A stretch of 64,000 nt of DNA, from NCBI RefSeq assembly GCF_016865255.1, contig NZ_CP033381.1:1612001-1676000 (forward strand). Reading direction: 5' to 3'. This DNA is from Methylomonas sp. LW13 (lineage in GTDB: Bacteria; Pseudomonadota; Gammaproteobacteria; Methylococcales; Methylomonadaceae). The translations under genes and the position numbers were made by a program. A model generated the notes under the pieces. That model did not search any database and was not told where the DNA came from. It saw only the letters and a program-made list of their open reading frames with translations. Positions 18,002 to 27,663 of the stretch are shown piece by piece; position 1 is the stretch's first letter; the number at the start of each line of letters is the position of its first letter.

Positions 18002-19015
18002 ATGGCAATTAAAGTTGCAATTAACGGTTATGGTCGTATCGGTCGCAATGTCATGCGCGCTTTGTACGAATCAGGTCGCACCAACGAGATCCAAGTGGTC
18101 GCTATCAACGATTTGGGCGATTCCAAAACCAACGCACACTTGACCAAATACGACACCGTACATGGTAAATTTCCGTTTGATGTGTCTGTAGACGGTGATT
18201 ACATCGTGATCAATGGCGATAAAATCCGGGTATTTGCTGAAAGAGATCCCGCTAAATTGCCTTGGGCTGAGTTGGGAATTGATGTGGTTCACGAGTGCAC
18301 CGGCTTCTTCACCAGCAAAGCCAAAGCGTCTGCGCATATCACTGCCGGTGCAAAAAAAGTCATTATCTCCGCACCTGGCGGCAACGATGTCGATGCCACG
18401 ATTGTTTACGGTGTTAACCACCAAACCTTGAAAGCGTCCGACACCGTTATCTCTAATGCTTCTTGCACCACCAACTGCTTGGCGCCTTTGGTTAAACCTT
18501 TGATGGACAGCATTGGTGTCGATCACGGTTTGATGACCACCATTCACTCTTACACTAACGACCAAGTATTGACCGACGTGTACCACAGCGACTTGCACCG
18601 CGCCCGTTCCGCGACGCAATCCATGATCCCCACCAAAACCGGTGCGGCTGCTGCAGTAGGTTTGGTATTGCCGGAAATGAAAGGCAAACTGGACGGCTTC
18701 GCGATGCGCGTGCCTACCATCAACGTATCGGTTGTTGACTTGTGCTTCCAAGCTTCACGCAACACCACCAAGGAAGAAATCGACAGCATCCTGCGCGAAG
18801 CGGCTGCCGGCCCATTGAAAGGCATTTTGGCCATCAACGACGAGCCTTTGGTATCCATGGACTTTAACCACAACCCACATTCTTCTATCTACGAAGCGGG
18901 CCTGACCAAAGTCACCGGTGGCAATTTCGTGAAAGTCTTGTCCTGGTATGACAACGAGTGGGGTTTCTCAAACCGTATGCTCGATACCACGGTTGCTTTG
19001 TTTAACGCTAAATAA
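18002..19015 (+). CDS. gap: Glyceraldehyde-3-phosphate dehydrogenase, type I
   Basis: Oxidises glyceraldehyde 3-phosphate to 1,3-bisphosphoglycerate. The 337-residue protein has the NAD-binding [15 protein letters not shown] start and the catalytic cysteine in [13 protein letters not shown], followed by the conserved C-terminal [16 protein letters not shown] 10 bases before the ATG is a good ribosome-binding site. pyk begins 8 bases after its stop, so glycolytic gap and pyk are co-transcribed without pgk between them. Codon choice looks strongly biased, as for highly expressed genes. Confidence 0.97.
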   Translation: MAIKVAINGYGRIGRNVMRALYESGRTNEIQVVAINDLGDSKTNAHLTKYDTVHGKFPFDVSVDGDYIVINGDKIRVFAERDPAKLPWAELGIDVVHECTGFFTSKAKASAHITAGAKKVIISAPGGNDVDATIVYGVNHQTLKASDTVISNASCTTNCLAPLVKPLMDSIGVDHGLMTTIHSYTNDQVLTDVYHSDLHRARSATQSMIPTKTGAAAAVGLVLPEMKGKLDGFAMRVPTINVSVVDLCFQASRNTTKEEIDSILREAAAGPLKGILAINDEPLVSMDFNHNPHSSIYEAGLTKVTGGNFVKVLSWYDNEWGFSNRMLDTTVALFNAK

Positions 19016-19023
19016 GGGTTTAC

Positions 19024-20457
19024 ATGCTGTTACGAAGAACGAAAATCCTGGCTACGCTGGGACCTGCTACGGACAAGCCCGGTGTACTTGAAGAGTTGTT
19101 CGAGGCTGGAATCGACGTTGTCAGGCTTAATTTCTCGCACGGTTCGGCGCAGGATCATATCGACCGCGCCAACCGGGTTCGCGAGCTGAGTAAAAAAACC
19201 GGGCGTCGCGTCGGTATTCTGGCCGATTTGCAAGGTCCGAAAATCCGTATCGAGCGGTTTAAAGAGAACAAAGTTTGGTTGGAAGAAGGTCAAGCTTTTG
19301 CTTTGGACATTAATCTAGGCAAACTGGATGGCGACAACACCCAAGTCGGCATCAGCTACGAGCCGTTGGCGCGTGAAGTGAAACCGGGTACACGGTTGTT
19401 GCTGGACGACGGACGGGTTGTATTGGACGTGGTCAATGTTGAAAACAACACCCGCGTCAATACCACGGTAGTAGTTGGCGGCGATTTGTCCAACAATAAA
19501 GGCATCAATTTGTTGGGTGGCGGTTTGTCCGCGGCAGCTTTGACTGACAAAGACAAGGAAGACATCAAAACCATCGCGGTGATTCAAGCCGATTACGTGG
19601 CGATTTCCTTCCCGCGTACGGCAGCCGATATGAACGAAGCCCGTGAGCTGTTGCAAGCAGCTGGTTCTTACGCCGGATTGGTTGCCAAGGTAGAGCGCGC
19701 GGAAGCGATGGAAGTTATCGACGAAATCATCCTGGCCTCGGACGCGATCATGGTCGCGCGTGGCGACTTGGGTGTGGAAATCGGCGACGCCAATTTGCCG
19801 GCTGCGCAAAAACTGCTGATCAGCCGTTCGCGCGAGTTGAACCGGGCGGTGATCACGGCTACGCAAATGATGGAGTCGATGATCGAGAATCCAATCCCGA
19901 CCCGTGCGGAAGTATTCGATGTGGCCAACGCCATTGTCGATGGTACCGATGCGATCATGTTGTCCGCGGAAACCGCCTCAGGCAAGCATCCGGTGAAAAC
20001 CGTGCAAGCCATGGTTCGCATTTGTTTGGAAACTGAAAAGCAACCTAGCGTGACCAAATCCATGCACAGGATGACCGACAAGTTCGAACGGATGGACGAA
20101 GCGATTGCGATGTCTGCGATGTATATGGCCAACCATACCAAAATTGCCGGTATAGCGTCTTTGACCGAGTCGGGTTCTACTCCGCTTTGGATGTCGCGGA
20201 TCAGCTCGGATATTCCTATCTTTGCCTTCAGCAGTCAGGAGCGCACTTTGGGGCGTGTGACTCTTTACAAAGGTGTGTTTCCGATTCCGTTTGCTAAGGA
20301 GAAAATGGAGTCGGCCAGCGTGACCGATAGCCTGATCAAGGCTTTGAAAGTCCGTGGTGTCGTAAAAGCGGGCGATGCACTGATCCGCACCAAAGGCGAC
20401 TTGACCGGCGCCAGCGGCGGGACTAACTCCCTGAAGGTCATTACTGTCACCGACTAA
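19024..20457 (+). CDS. pyk: Pyruvate kinase
   Basis: Transfers phosphate from phosphoenolpyruvate to ADP. The 477-residue protein shows the N-terminal RRTKILATLGPAT start, the signature MVARGDLGVEIGDANLP with the catalytic lysine nearby (LVAKVERAEA), and ITATQMMESMIENP. The C-terminal regulatory domain is present in full. It follows gap by 8 bases and is followed by a strong terminator at 20483-20516. Confidence 0.97.
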   Translation: MLLRRTKILATLGPATDKPGVLEELFEAGIDVVRLNFSHGSAQDHIDRANRVRELSKKTGRRVGILADLQGPKIRIERFKENKVWLEEGQAFALDINLGKLDGDNTQVGISYEPLAREVKPGTRLLLDDGRVVLDVVNVENNTRVNTTVVVGGDLSNNKGINLLGGGLSAAALTDKDKEDIKTIAVIQADYVAISFPRTAADMNEARELLQAAGSYAGLVAKVERAEAMEVIDEIILASDAIMVARGDLGVEIGDANLPAAQKLLISRSRELNRAVITATQMMESMIENPIPTRAEVFDVANAIVDGTDAIMLSAETASGKHPVKTVQAMVRICLETEKQPSVTKSMHRMTDKFERMDEAIAMSAMYMANHTKIAGIASLTESGSTPLWMSRISSDIPIFAFSSQERTLGRVTLYKGVFPIPFAKEKMESASVTDSLIKALKVRGVVKAGDALIRTKGDLTGASGGTNSLKVITVTD

Positions 20458-20482
20458 TCCTCTTAGTCGGATTGGCTTGTTT

Positions 20483-20516
20483 CGCGGCGTTCGGTTGATC
20501 CGCACGCCGCGTTTTT
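20483..20516 (+). terminator. Intrinsic terminator of gap-pyk
   Basis: CGCGGCGT (20483-20490) pairs perfectly with ACGCCGCG (20504-20511), with a 13-base loop, and is followed by TTTTT. A second small hairpin, CCGACTA/TAGTCGG (20450-20470), overlaps the pyk stop just before it. Confidence 0.8.
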
Positions 20517-20524
20517 AATATATT

Positions 20525-22690
20525 CTAAGCAGCATCCAGTTTGGCGTAAGCCAGCATCAGCCATTTGATGCCCGCATTGCGGAAATTGATTTGCACCCGC
20601 TCTTGTTCGCCTTCGCCTTCCATTTGTAGTACCACGCCTTCGCCGAATTTTTCGTGCCTGACAGGCTGTCCGAGTTTGTAAGTACCCTTGCTGCCCAAGC
20701 CTTTGGACTGCGATGCGCTATTGGTAGTCGGTCTGCTGACATTGGCGCGTAACCTGATTTCCTGAATCGATTCCGGCGGCAGTTCGCGCAAAAACCTAGA
20801 GGCGCGGGGATAACTGTCTTTACCATATAGGCGCCGCGACTCGGCGTGCGTCAAGTAAAGTTGTTGCATGGCCCGAGTGATGCCGACGTAGCAAAGTCGG
20901 CGTTCTTCCTGTAAGCGGCCCGCATCGTCCAGCGCTTGTTGCGAGGGAAACAGGCCTTCTTCCAAGCCGACCAGAAACACCAGTTTGAATTCCAAGCCTT
21001 TAGCCGAATGCAGCGTCATCAACTGTACGCAATCTTCATCGACTTCGCCTTGCATTTCGCCGGCTTCCAATGCGGCGTGCGCTAAGAACATGTCCAACTC
21101 GCCCAGGTTTTCGGCGTTTTCGCTGTCGTAATCAAATAGTCTGGCGGCGTTGACTAACTCCTCCAGGTTTTCCACTCTGGCTTCGCCTTTGTCCTGTTTT
21201 TCTTTCTTATACAGTTCGATTAAGCCGCTGGTTTCGACGACTTGTTTGACCGTTTCGTGCAGACTCAATTCTTTCGTCGTTTCGCCGAGCGCGATAATCA
21301 GATTTAAAAAGCCACGCAGGGCATTGCTGGCGCGGGCAGGTAGTTGATTGCTTTCCAACATAGCCAACGCGGCTTGCCACAGTGATAGCTGTTGTTCGCG
21401 GGCCAAAATGCGCATGTCGTCCAGGGTTTTGGCCCCAATACCGCGTGTTGGCGTATTCACTACCCGTTCAAACGAAGGGTCATCGTGCGGGTTGGTAGAC
21501 AGTCGTAAATAGGCGAGGGCATTTTTGATTTCCATACGCTCGAAAAATCGCAGGCCGCCGTATACCCTGTAAGGTGTGGCGGTGGTCATCAAGCGTTCTT
21601 CAAACTGTCGCGATTGGGCGTTGGATCGATACAGAATTGCGGTCTCGCTGCGTAAGCCACCATCTCTAACCCATTGCCGAATTTTCTCGACCACGAAATA
21701 CGCTTCATCTTGCTCGTTAAACGCCGAATACAAGGAAATGGCCTGACCTTCGCCGGCAGCAGTCCATAATTCCTTGCCCATTCGATTGTCATTATTGGCG
21801 ATCAGGGTGTTGGCGGCTTTCAGTATGTGGCCGGTGGAGCGGTAGTTTTGCTCGAGACGGACGATGCCGTGCTCCGGATAGTGCTTTTGGAAATTGAAAA
21901 TATTTTCGATTTTGGCGCCGCGCCAGCCGTAAATTGATTGATCGTCGTCGCCGACCACGAACAGATTATTGTTGCCTTCGGTAAGCAGGCGCAGCCAGGC
22001 GTATTGGATGGTGTTGGTGTCTTGAAATTCGTCGACATGGACTTGTTGGAAACGCTGCCGGTAAAAGGCCAATAAGTCCTCGTTATCGCGCAACAGTTCA
22101 TGAGCTCTCAGTAATAGCTCGGCAAAATCCACCAAGCCGGAGCGTTGGCACACGTCTTCATATGCCAGGTAAATATCCTTCATCTGCCGGTTATAAAAAT
22201 CGCCGTTGTCGTGCATATGCTTGGCGCGGATGCCTTCGTCTTTTTGGGCATTGATAAACCATTGCGCCTGCTTGGGCGGCCATTTGCTGTCGTCCAGATT
22301 CAGGTTTTTCATCAGCCGCTTGATGATGCGCAATTGGTCGTCGCTATCCATCACTTGAAAGGTGTCGGGCAATTTGGCTTGCTTGGCGTGTTGCCTCAAT
22401 AAGCGGTGGGCCAGGCCGTGGAAAGTGCCTATCCACATGGCGCGGGCTGGGGTTTCGAGCAACTCTTCGATACGGTTGCGCATTTCGTTGGCGGCCTTGT
22501 TGGTAAAGGTCACCGCCAAGATGTTATAGGGCGAAATGTGGTTGACTTGAATATGCCAGGCGATGCGATGCACCAATACCCGGGTTTTGCCGCTACCGGC
22601 CCCGGCCAATACCAGCATGGCTTGCATGGGAGCGGAAACGGCCAGACGCTGGTCGTCGTTTAAGGAGGTGATGATAGAAGAGACGTCCAT
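20525..22690 (-). CDS. uvrD: DNA helicase II (UvrD)
   Basis: A superfamily 1 3'-5' DNA helicase acting in nucleotide-excision and mismatch repair. The 721-residue protein has Walker A AGAGSGKT near residue 30, motif II VDEFQDTNTIQY, motif III GDDDQSIYGWRGA, motif V VQLMTLHSAKGLEF and a C-terminal Tudor-like segment (GQPVRHEKFGEGVVL). Length matches UvrD rather than Rep. Only half of a CTGT-N8-ACAG SOS box (CTGTGTATATTT, near 22718) lies upstream, so SOS control is uncertain. Confidence 0.95.
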   Translation of the reverse strand: MDVSSIITSLNDDQRLAVSAPMQAMLVLAGAGSGKTRVLVHRIAWHIQVNHISPYNILAVTFTNKAANEMRNRIEELLETPARAMWIGTFHGLAHRLLRQHAKQAKLPDTFQVMDSDDQLRIIKRLMKNLNLDDSKWPPKQAQWFINAQKDEGIRAKHMHDNGDFYNRQMKDIYLAYEDVCQRSGLVDFAELLLRAHELLRDNEDLLAFYRQRFQQVHVDEFQDTNTIQYAWLRLLTEGNNNLFVVGDDDQSIYGWRGAKIENIFNFQKHYPEHGIVRLEQNYRSTGHILKAANTLIANNDNRMGKELWTAAGEGQAISLYSAFNEQDEAYFVVEKIRQWVRDGGLRSETAILYRSNAQSRQFEERLMTTATPYRVYGGLRFFERMEIKNALAYLRLSTNPHDDPSFERVVNTPTRGIGAKTLDDMRILAREQQLSLWQAALAMLESNQLPARASNALRGFLNLIIALGETTKELSLHETVKQVVETSGLIELYKKEKQDKGEARVENLEELVNAARLFDYDSENAENLGELDMFLAHAALEAGEMQGEVDEDCVQLMTLHSAKGLEFKLVFLVGLEEGLFPSQQALDDAGRLQEERRLCYVGITRAMQQLYLTHAESRRLYGKDSYPRASRFLRELPPESIQEIRLRANVSRPTTNSASQSKGLGSKGTYKLGQPVRHEKFGEGVVLQMEGEGEQERVQINFRNAGIKWLMLAYAKLDAA

Positions 22691-22791
22691 TTTTTATAGC
22701 TTGCAGATTTTGAGGAGCTGTGTATATTTGCTTGCCTTTAAGGGAAAGCCGTGCGTCGGGACTAATAACTACAACACAGAGAGGATTGGAA

Positions 22792-23028
22792 ATGAGCTTC
22801 GATTATAAACGTTTGATCAAATTTGAGCACAACATCGGCGAGAAAGATAAGAAAGTTCGCATAGTTTCTGGCGTGGTGTTGCTCAGCGTATCGCTGTTTA
22901 CCGCCAGCATCCTGATGTTGTTGGTTGGCTTGGTCTTGGTTGCGACCAGTTATTCCGGCTGGTGCCCGGTATATTCCGGTATGGACAAAAATACCTTGGG
23001 TGCTGATGCAGGGTCTACCGGTCAATAA
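22792..23028 (+). CDS. DUF2892 (YgaP-like) small membrane protein
   Basis: A 78-residue protein with two hydrophobic helices separated by a short turn and ending SGWCPVYSGMDKN, a common ending of DUF2892 proteins (the membrane part of YgaP-like proteins). The chosen ATG at 22792 follows GAGAGGA, a good ribosome-binding site; longer forms lack one. The Cys near the end is conserved in the family. No rhodanese domain is attached. Confidence 0.75.
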   Translation: MSFDYKRLIKFEHNIGEKDKKVRIVSGVVLLSVSLFTASILMLLVGLVLVATSYSGWCPVYSGMDKNTLGADAGSTGQ

Positions 23029-23043
23029 CTGCTAGTGGCCAGC

Positions 23044-23074
23044 TCCGAATCTGCGCCTTTGGCGCGGATTCGGA
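23044..23074. terminator. Stem-loop between convergent genes
   Basis: TCCGAATCTGCGCC (23044-23057) pairs with GGCGCGGATTCGGA (23061-23074) with one wobble and a 3-base loop. A run of A, not T, follows on the plus strand, so it is not a classical intrinsic terminator; it lies between the DUF2892 gene and fxsA, which converge. Confidence 0.5.
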
Positions 23075-23089
23075 TTCAAAAAAACCTTA

Positions 23090-23530
23090 TTAATCTTGTT
23101 TGTTGTACTCGCCTTCGATAATGGTTTGCGAGTCTCGTGCCTGTTTAAACACAGAGCCCATCTGAGTTTGCAGCAAATGATGCTCGATGATGTACTGGGC
23201 AATCTTTCTGCGTAAGGTTGGAATCAGACAAGCGAAACCCAACAGGTCGGTGAAAAATCCCGGCGTCAATAACAGCGCTCCGCCTACCAGCAATATCGGG
23301 CCCTCGATCATTTCATAAGCAGGAATTTCCCCTTGTGCCAACCCGGACTGGAAGCGCTGCCAGGTGGTGAAACCTTGCCGACGTAGTAGCCAAGCGCCCA
23401 AAACCGCAGTAAAAACCACCAGTAAAATAGTGGGAAAGGCGCCGATCAAGCCGCCGACTTGCAATAGCACGTATATTTCCACAAACGGCACGATCAAAAA
23501 AGCGATAAACAGAATTTGCATGGTTTTCAT
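23090..23530 (-). CDS. fxsA: FxsA-family membrane protein
   Basis: The 146-residue protein has an N-terminal hydrophobic helix (ILFIAFLIVPFVEIYVLLQVGGLIGAF), two further membrane segments including GALLLTPGFFTDLLGFACLIP, and a charged tail. This pattern is FxsA, named for relief of F-plasmid exclusion of phage T7 in E. coli when overproduced. Its usual role is unknown. It diverges from cutA. Confidence 0.88.
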   Translation of the reverse strand: MKTMQILFIAFLIVPFVEIYVLLQVGGLIGAFPTILLVVFTAVLGAWLLRRQGFTTWQRFQSGLAQGEIPAYEMIEGPILLVGGALLLTPGFFTDLLGFACLIPTLRRKIAQYIIEHHLLQTQMGSVFKQARDSQTIIEGEYNKQD

Positions 23531-23602
23531 GGTGAGTCCGGTTGCGGTAAAAAGCCGCTAATACTAAGAGCATCTTGGTGCAAATTCCAGGATAATATCG
23601 CG

Positions 23603-23920
23603 ATGTATCAATTGATTCTTTGTACCTGCCCGGACCTAGAGGTTGCTGACAAACTGGCCGGCACTCTGATAACCCAAAAATTAGCGGCCTGCGTGAACAT
23701 CTTGCCAGGTGTGTGCTCGGTTTATGAATGGCAAGGTGAAATTGAAACCGCTCAGGAACATTTGCTGCTCATCAAAAGTCATCAAGACCGCTATGCGGCC
23801 ATTGAAGCGACGCTGAAAAGCCTACACCCTTACCAACTCCCGGAAATTATTGCGGTCGCGATAGCAAGCGGCTCGCTGGATTATTTGAAATGGATAGACT
23901 CATGCCTTGGCATCGACTGA
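23603..23920 (+). CDS. cutA: CutA divalent-cation tolerance protein
   Basis: A 105-residue member of the trimeric CutA1 family, starting MYQLILCTCPDLEVADKLA with KLAACVNILPGVCSVYEWQGEIE and IKSHQDRYAAIEATL. The chosen ATG at 23603 gives the family length. Linked in E. coli to copper tolerance. Its end overlaps dsbD by 31 bases, as in many proteobacteria where cutA precedes dsbD. Confidence 0.93.
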   Translation: MYQLILCTCPDLEVADKLAGTLITQKLAACVNILPGVCSVYEWQGEIETAQEHLLLIKSHQDRYAAIEATLKSLHPYQLPEIIAVAIASGSLDYLKWIDSCLGID

Positions 23921-26121
23921 TTTTATTATGTTTATTCGCTGTTTTTTGGCGCACTGCGGCGGCGCTGGAAAGTCAGGATTTTTTGCCCCCGGAGCAGGCG
24001 TTCAAATTAACTGCCACGGCCGAAACCGCCGATAAAGTTGAATTGCACTGGCAGATAGTCGAAGGCTATCACCTGTATCGGGATAAGACCAAGTTCCAGT
24101 CGCAAACTGAAGTGATTCAGCTGGGCCAGGCAAGTATGCCGGAAGGCGTTACCGAGCATGACCCGAGTCTGGGTGACGTGGTGGTGTATCGCAATACCTT
24201 GGATGTCGTGTTGCCGCTGATTAATCAAGGTCGTGAAACCCAATTAAAGCTGCTGGTTAAATACCAAGGTTGTGCGGATGCCGGGGTTTGTTATCCGCCG
24301 CAAAAAGTACTGCTGGATGTGGCGCTCCCTGCAGCTTCGGCCGCTGCAAACAATGGGGCGCTCAATCAGTTTGTCAAAGGTCTAAAGGGTTTGTCGCCCG
24401 GCTTGTTTTCTGAGGAGTTATTGCCGGCGGAACAAGCCTTTCAGTTTTTCGCGACTTTGAAAGATCCGCATACTGTGCAAGCAACCTGGCAAATTGCCGA
24501 GGGTTATTACCTCTATAAGGATAAGTTGTCGGTCAAAGCGGAGGGCTCTACCCAGACGCGGTTGTCGCCCTTGCAACTTCCGGAAGGGGCTGCTTACCAC
24601 GACGCTGAGTTCGGTCAGGTGCAAATCTACCGGAACCAGATCAGCGTCGATATACCGCTGTTACGAGATAGCAAGGCCGCCGAAACCATTGAGTTGCTGG
24701 CAAAGTTTCAAGGCTGTGCCGACCGCGGTGTGTGCTATCCACCCATGCAAACCAAGGTCAGCCTTGACTTGCCGCCCACTGATGTATTGCCGCAAGCCAA
24801 GCCTGCCGCGGTTGCCGAATTATCGGAGCAGGACAAAATCGTCAATGCTTTGCGGCATGATAGCTTGGCGCTGACTTTATTCAGCTTCTTCGGATTCGGC
24901 TTGTTGCTGGCCTTTACCCCGTGCGTGTTTCCGATGATTCCGATTCTGTCCGGCATCATCGTCGGTCATGGTGACCAAATCGGTACGCGCAAGGCCTTTT
25001 TGCTGTCTTTGAGTTATGTGTTCGCTTCGGCGTTGATGTATACGCTGTTCGGTATCTTGGCGGCTTTGTTCGGCAGCAATCTGCAAGCGACCTTTCAAGA
25101 GCCTTGGGTAATCGCCGTATTTTCAGGATTATTCGTGTTGTTATCGCTTTCGATGTTTGGTTTTTACCATTTGGAGCTGCCTAAATCGCTGCAATCCGCC
25201 TTGCATCACTCCAGTGATAAGCATCGCGATGGGTCTTACCTTGGTGCCGGTATTATGGGGGCTCTGTCGTCGCTGATCGTCGGGCCTTGCGTGGCAGCCC
25301 CGCTGGCAGCGGCATTGATTTACATCGGTCAAACCGGTGATGTGGTGTTGGGTGGTTTGGCGTTGTTCATGATGGGCCTTGGTATGGGTGCACCGTTATT
25401 ACTGTTGGGCGCATCAGCTGGAAAACTGCTGCCCAAGGCCGGTGATTGGCTGAATGCCACCAAAGCCGTATTCGGCGTGGCGATGCTGGCCGTGGCGGTG
25501 TGGATGTTATCGCGGATTCTGCCGGCTGCGGTGACGATGTTTTTGTGGTCTTTATTGCTGGTTATTCCCGCTATATTTCTTGGCGCCATCGATCCGCTGC
25601 CTGAATCGGCTAAGGGTTGGCGCAAGCTTTGGAAAGGGCTAGGTATCATCATGCTGGTATTCGGCATATTGCAATTGATCGGCTTGAGCGCCGGAAACGA
25701 CAATCCCCTACAGCCCCTGCAAGGCATGGGTTTCAATGCGCAAGCGCAGGAACCGGTTCAGGGGCTTAGTTTTCAGAGGGTGGCATCGGTGGCGGAATTG
25801 GAGCAACGCATCCAGCAGGCAACGGCCAGCGGCAAGCTGGTGATGCTGGATTTCTATGCCGATTGGTGTATTTCCTGTAAAGAGATGGAGGCTTACACCT
25901 TCACCGATCCGCAGGTTAAGCGACAATTGGCTGATTTCGTCCTGCTCCAGGCCGATGTGACCGATAACAATGAAGCAGATAAAGCCTTGTTAAAACGCTT
26001 CGAACTGGTTGGGCCGCCGGGCATCATATTTTTCGGTGCCGATGGCCGTGAACAGGCTGCGCAGCGCGTGATCGGCTACCAAGATGCCGCTACTTTTTTA
26101 AGAACCTTGCAACAACTATGA
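23890..26121 (+). CDS. dsbD: DsbD thiol:disulfide interchange protein with duplicated N-terminal domain
   Basis: DsbD passes electrons from cytoplasmic thioredoxin to periplasmic proteins. After a signal peptide (to about residue 26) there are two tandem N-terminal DsbD domains, about 27-147 and 172-297, each with the redox pair CADxGVCYPP (C128/C134 and C276/C282). The membrane domain carries its pair in FTPCVFPMIP (C345) and VGPCVAAPL (C467). The C-terminal thioredoxin domain has WCISC (C660/C663). E. coli DsbD has one N-terminal domain and about 565 residues; this has 743. Translation is probably coupled to cutA by overlap and to the TlpA gene by ATGA. Confidence 0.95.
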   Translation: MDRLMPWHRLILLCLFAVFWRTAAALESQDFLPPEQAFKLTATAETADKVELHWQIVEGYHLYRDKTKFQSQTEVIQLGQASMPEGVTEHDPSLGDVVVYRNTLDVVLPLINQGRETQLKLLVKYQGCADAGVCYPPQKVLLDVALPAASAAANNGALNQFVKGLKGLSPGLFSEELLPAEQAFQFFATLKDPHTVQATWQIAEGYYLYKDKLSVKAEGSTQTRLSPLQLPEGAAYHDAEFGQVQIYRNQISVDIPLLRDSKAAETIELLAKFQGCADRGVCYPPMQTKVSLDLPPTDVLPQAKPAAVAELSEQDKIVNALRHDSLALTLFSFFGFGLLLAFTPCVFPMIPILSGIIVGHGDQIGTRKAFLLSLSYVFASALMYTLFGILAALFGSNLQATFQEPWVIAVFSGLFVLLSLSMFGFYHLELPKSLQSALHHSSDKHRDGSYLGAGIMGALSSLIVGPCVAAPLAAALIYIGQTGDVVLGGLALFMMGLGMGAPLLLLGASAGKLLPKAGDWLNATKAVFGVAMLAVAVWMLSRILPAAVTMFLWSLLLVIPAIFLGAIDPLPESAKGWRKLWKGLGIIMLVFGILQLIGLSAGNDNPLQPLQGMGFNAQAQEPVQGLSFQRVASVAELEQRIQQATASGKLVMLDFYADWCISCKEMEAYTFTDPQVKRQLADFVLLQADVTDNNEADKALLKRFELVGPPGIIFFGADGREQAAQRVIGYQDAATFLRTLQQL

Positions 26122-26645
26122 ATAAAAAAATCATACTGATAGTCGCCGCTATTGCCTTTATTGCGCTGGCGGCCGGCCTGTTTGTCAGACAATATTTCGC
26201 AGCCCCTGAAGCCGGTAAACCGACTCCGCAAATCAATTTCAGCTTGCCTGACCTGGCGGATACGCCGCAGTCGGTCACGCAATGGCAAGGCAAAATATTG
26301 ATTATCAATTTCTGGGCAACCTGGTGTCCGCCATGTTTGAAGGAAATTCCCGAGTTCATCAAGCTTCAGGACGAGTATAAAGACCAAGGTGTGCAGTTTG
26401 TCGGCATAGCCATTGAAGAGAAGCAGCCGGTAGAAGATTACCTGAAGCGCGTCAAGATCAATTATCCAGTTTTGATTGGCGGCGAAGGTGCAACGATGTT
26501 GGCTCAACAACTGGGTAATGTAATCAATACCGTGCCGTTCACGGTCATCATTAATCAACAAGGGCAAATCGTGCATCATCAGTTAGGCGAATTGACGCGA
26601 GAGAAAGTGTTGGAAGTGATTGCGCCGTTGTTGGCGGCAAAATGA
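26118..26645 (+). CDS. TlpA-family thioredoxin-like protein
   Basis: A 175-residue membrane-anchored thioredoxin with an N-terminal signal anchor (IILIVAAIAFIALAAGLFV) and the redox motif WATWCPPCLKEI. The cis-proline is in NTVPFTVI. It faces the periplasm and its start overlaps the dsbD stop by four bases (ATGA), so DsbD is the obvious reductant. It could serve cytochrome c maturation or another periplasmic thiol client; the sequence does not decide. Confidence 0.9.
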   Translation: MNKKIILIVAAIAFIALAAGLFVRQYFAAPEAGKPTPQINFSLPDLADTPQSVTQWQGKILIINFWATWCPPCLKEIPEFIKLQDEYKDQGVQFVGIAIEEKQPVEDYLKRVKINYPVLIGGEGATMLAQQLGNVINTVPFTVIINQQGQIVHHQLGELTREKVLEVIAPLLAAK

Positions 26646-26757
26646 CTGAAAAATCGCTAAAACGCGGGCTAATGAAGTGAAAAGCGGTTTATCTGGACAA
26701 AAACCTACAAATTAGGCAGAATTCCTCTTTATTTAGTATTTTTGTTCAGCACCGGCA

Positions 26758-27219
26758 ATGGCAAACCTCACTGTTCTCAATGGACCCAATTTAAATTTGT
26801 TAGGTGTTCGAGAACCAGGGCTATACGGGAATAGAACATTGCAGAGCATTCAACAGGCAATGGAGCAATTGGCCCGAACGCTTGGGCATCAATTAAGCTT
26901 TTTGCAAAGCAATGCAGAGCACGAAATTATTGAACACATACATCAAGCGTATCGGCAGGGTGTCGATTTTATCATTATCAATCCTGCCGCATTTACTCAT
27001 ACCAGCGTGGCTATTCGCGATGCCTTGCTGGCAACCAAGATTGCATTCATAGAAGTACATTTATCGAACGTGCATGCCCGTGAGCCTTTCAGGAAGCATT
27101 CGTATTTTTCGGATATCGCCGTTGGCGTTATCTGTGGATTGGGGGCGAACGGTTACGAATTGGCTTTGCAAGCCGCTCATCAGATATTACTAGAGAGAAC
27201 TCAGAACAATGGATATTAG
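26758..27219 (+). CDS. aroQ: 3-dehydroquinate dehydratase, type II
   Basis: Third step of the shikimate pathway. The 153-residue protein shows [17 protein letters not shown], with the catalytic tyrosine in LYG, then [16 protein letters not shown] and [14 protein letters not shown]. Length is typical of the dodecameric type II enzyme. Its end overlaps accB by 11 bases. Confidence 0.96.
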   Translation: MANLTVLNGPNLNLLGVREPGLYGNRTLQSIQQAMEQLARTLGHQLSFLQSNAEHEIIEHIHQAYRQGVDFIIINPAAFTHTSVAIRDALLATKIAFIEVHLSNVHAREPFRKHSYFSDIAVGVICGLGANGYELALQAAHQILLERTQNNGY

Positions 27220-27643
27220 AAAAATAAAAAAACTGATTGATCTTATCGAGGAATCCGATATTGCTGAAATAGAGATTCGCGAAGGCGAAGAATCAGTGAA
27301 AATCAGCCGTTATTCAGCGGCGGCGCCTGTGCAATACGCAGCGCCTGTTGCTGCGCCCGTGGCGGCGGCACCAATTGTCAATGCCGCTCCAGTTGAAGAA
27401 AAAGTCAGTGGTCATGTCGTGAAGTCACCCATGGTCGGGACTTTTTACCGATCTGCATCTCCCGGTTCAGCGGCATTTGTCGAGATTGGACAGTCGGTTA
27501 GCAACGGTCAAACCTTATGCATTATCGAAGCGATGAAAATTTTGAATCAGATCGAAGCCGATAAAAGCGGCAAAATCAAACAAATTCTGGTTGAAAACGG
27601 CCATCCGGTCGAATACGGCCAACCTTTGTTCATCATCGAATAA
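27209..27643 (+). CDS. accB: Acetyl-CoA carboxylase biotin carboxyl carrier protein
   Basis: The 144-residue protein has an N-terminal helical region, a Pro/Ala linker (about residues 43-65) and a C-terminal biotinyl domain with the biotinylation motif EAMKI. It carries biotin between AccC and the carboxyltransferase in fatty-acid synthesis. It overlaps aroQ and precedes accC by 20 bases, in the usual gammaproteobacterial order. Confidence 0.97.
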   Translation: MDIRKIKKLIDLIEESDIAEIEIREGEESVKISRYSAAAPVQYAAPVAAPVAAAPIVNAAPVEEKVSGHVVKSPMVGTFYRSASPGSAAFVEIGQSVSNGQTLCIIEAMKILNQIEADKSGKIKQILVENGHPVEYGQPLFIIE

Positions 27644-27663
27644 CCGACAAAGGGGCTGGACTA

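Noticed and set aside
22718-22735. An SOS box before uvrD
   Set aside because: Only the left half CTGTGTATATTT is present; the matching ACAG is missing.
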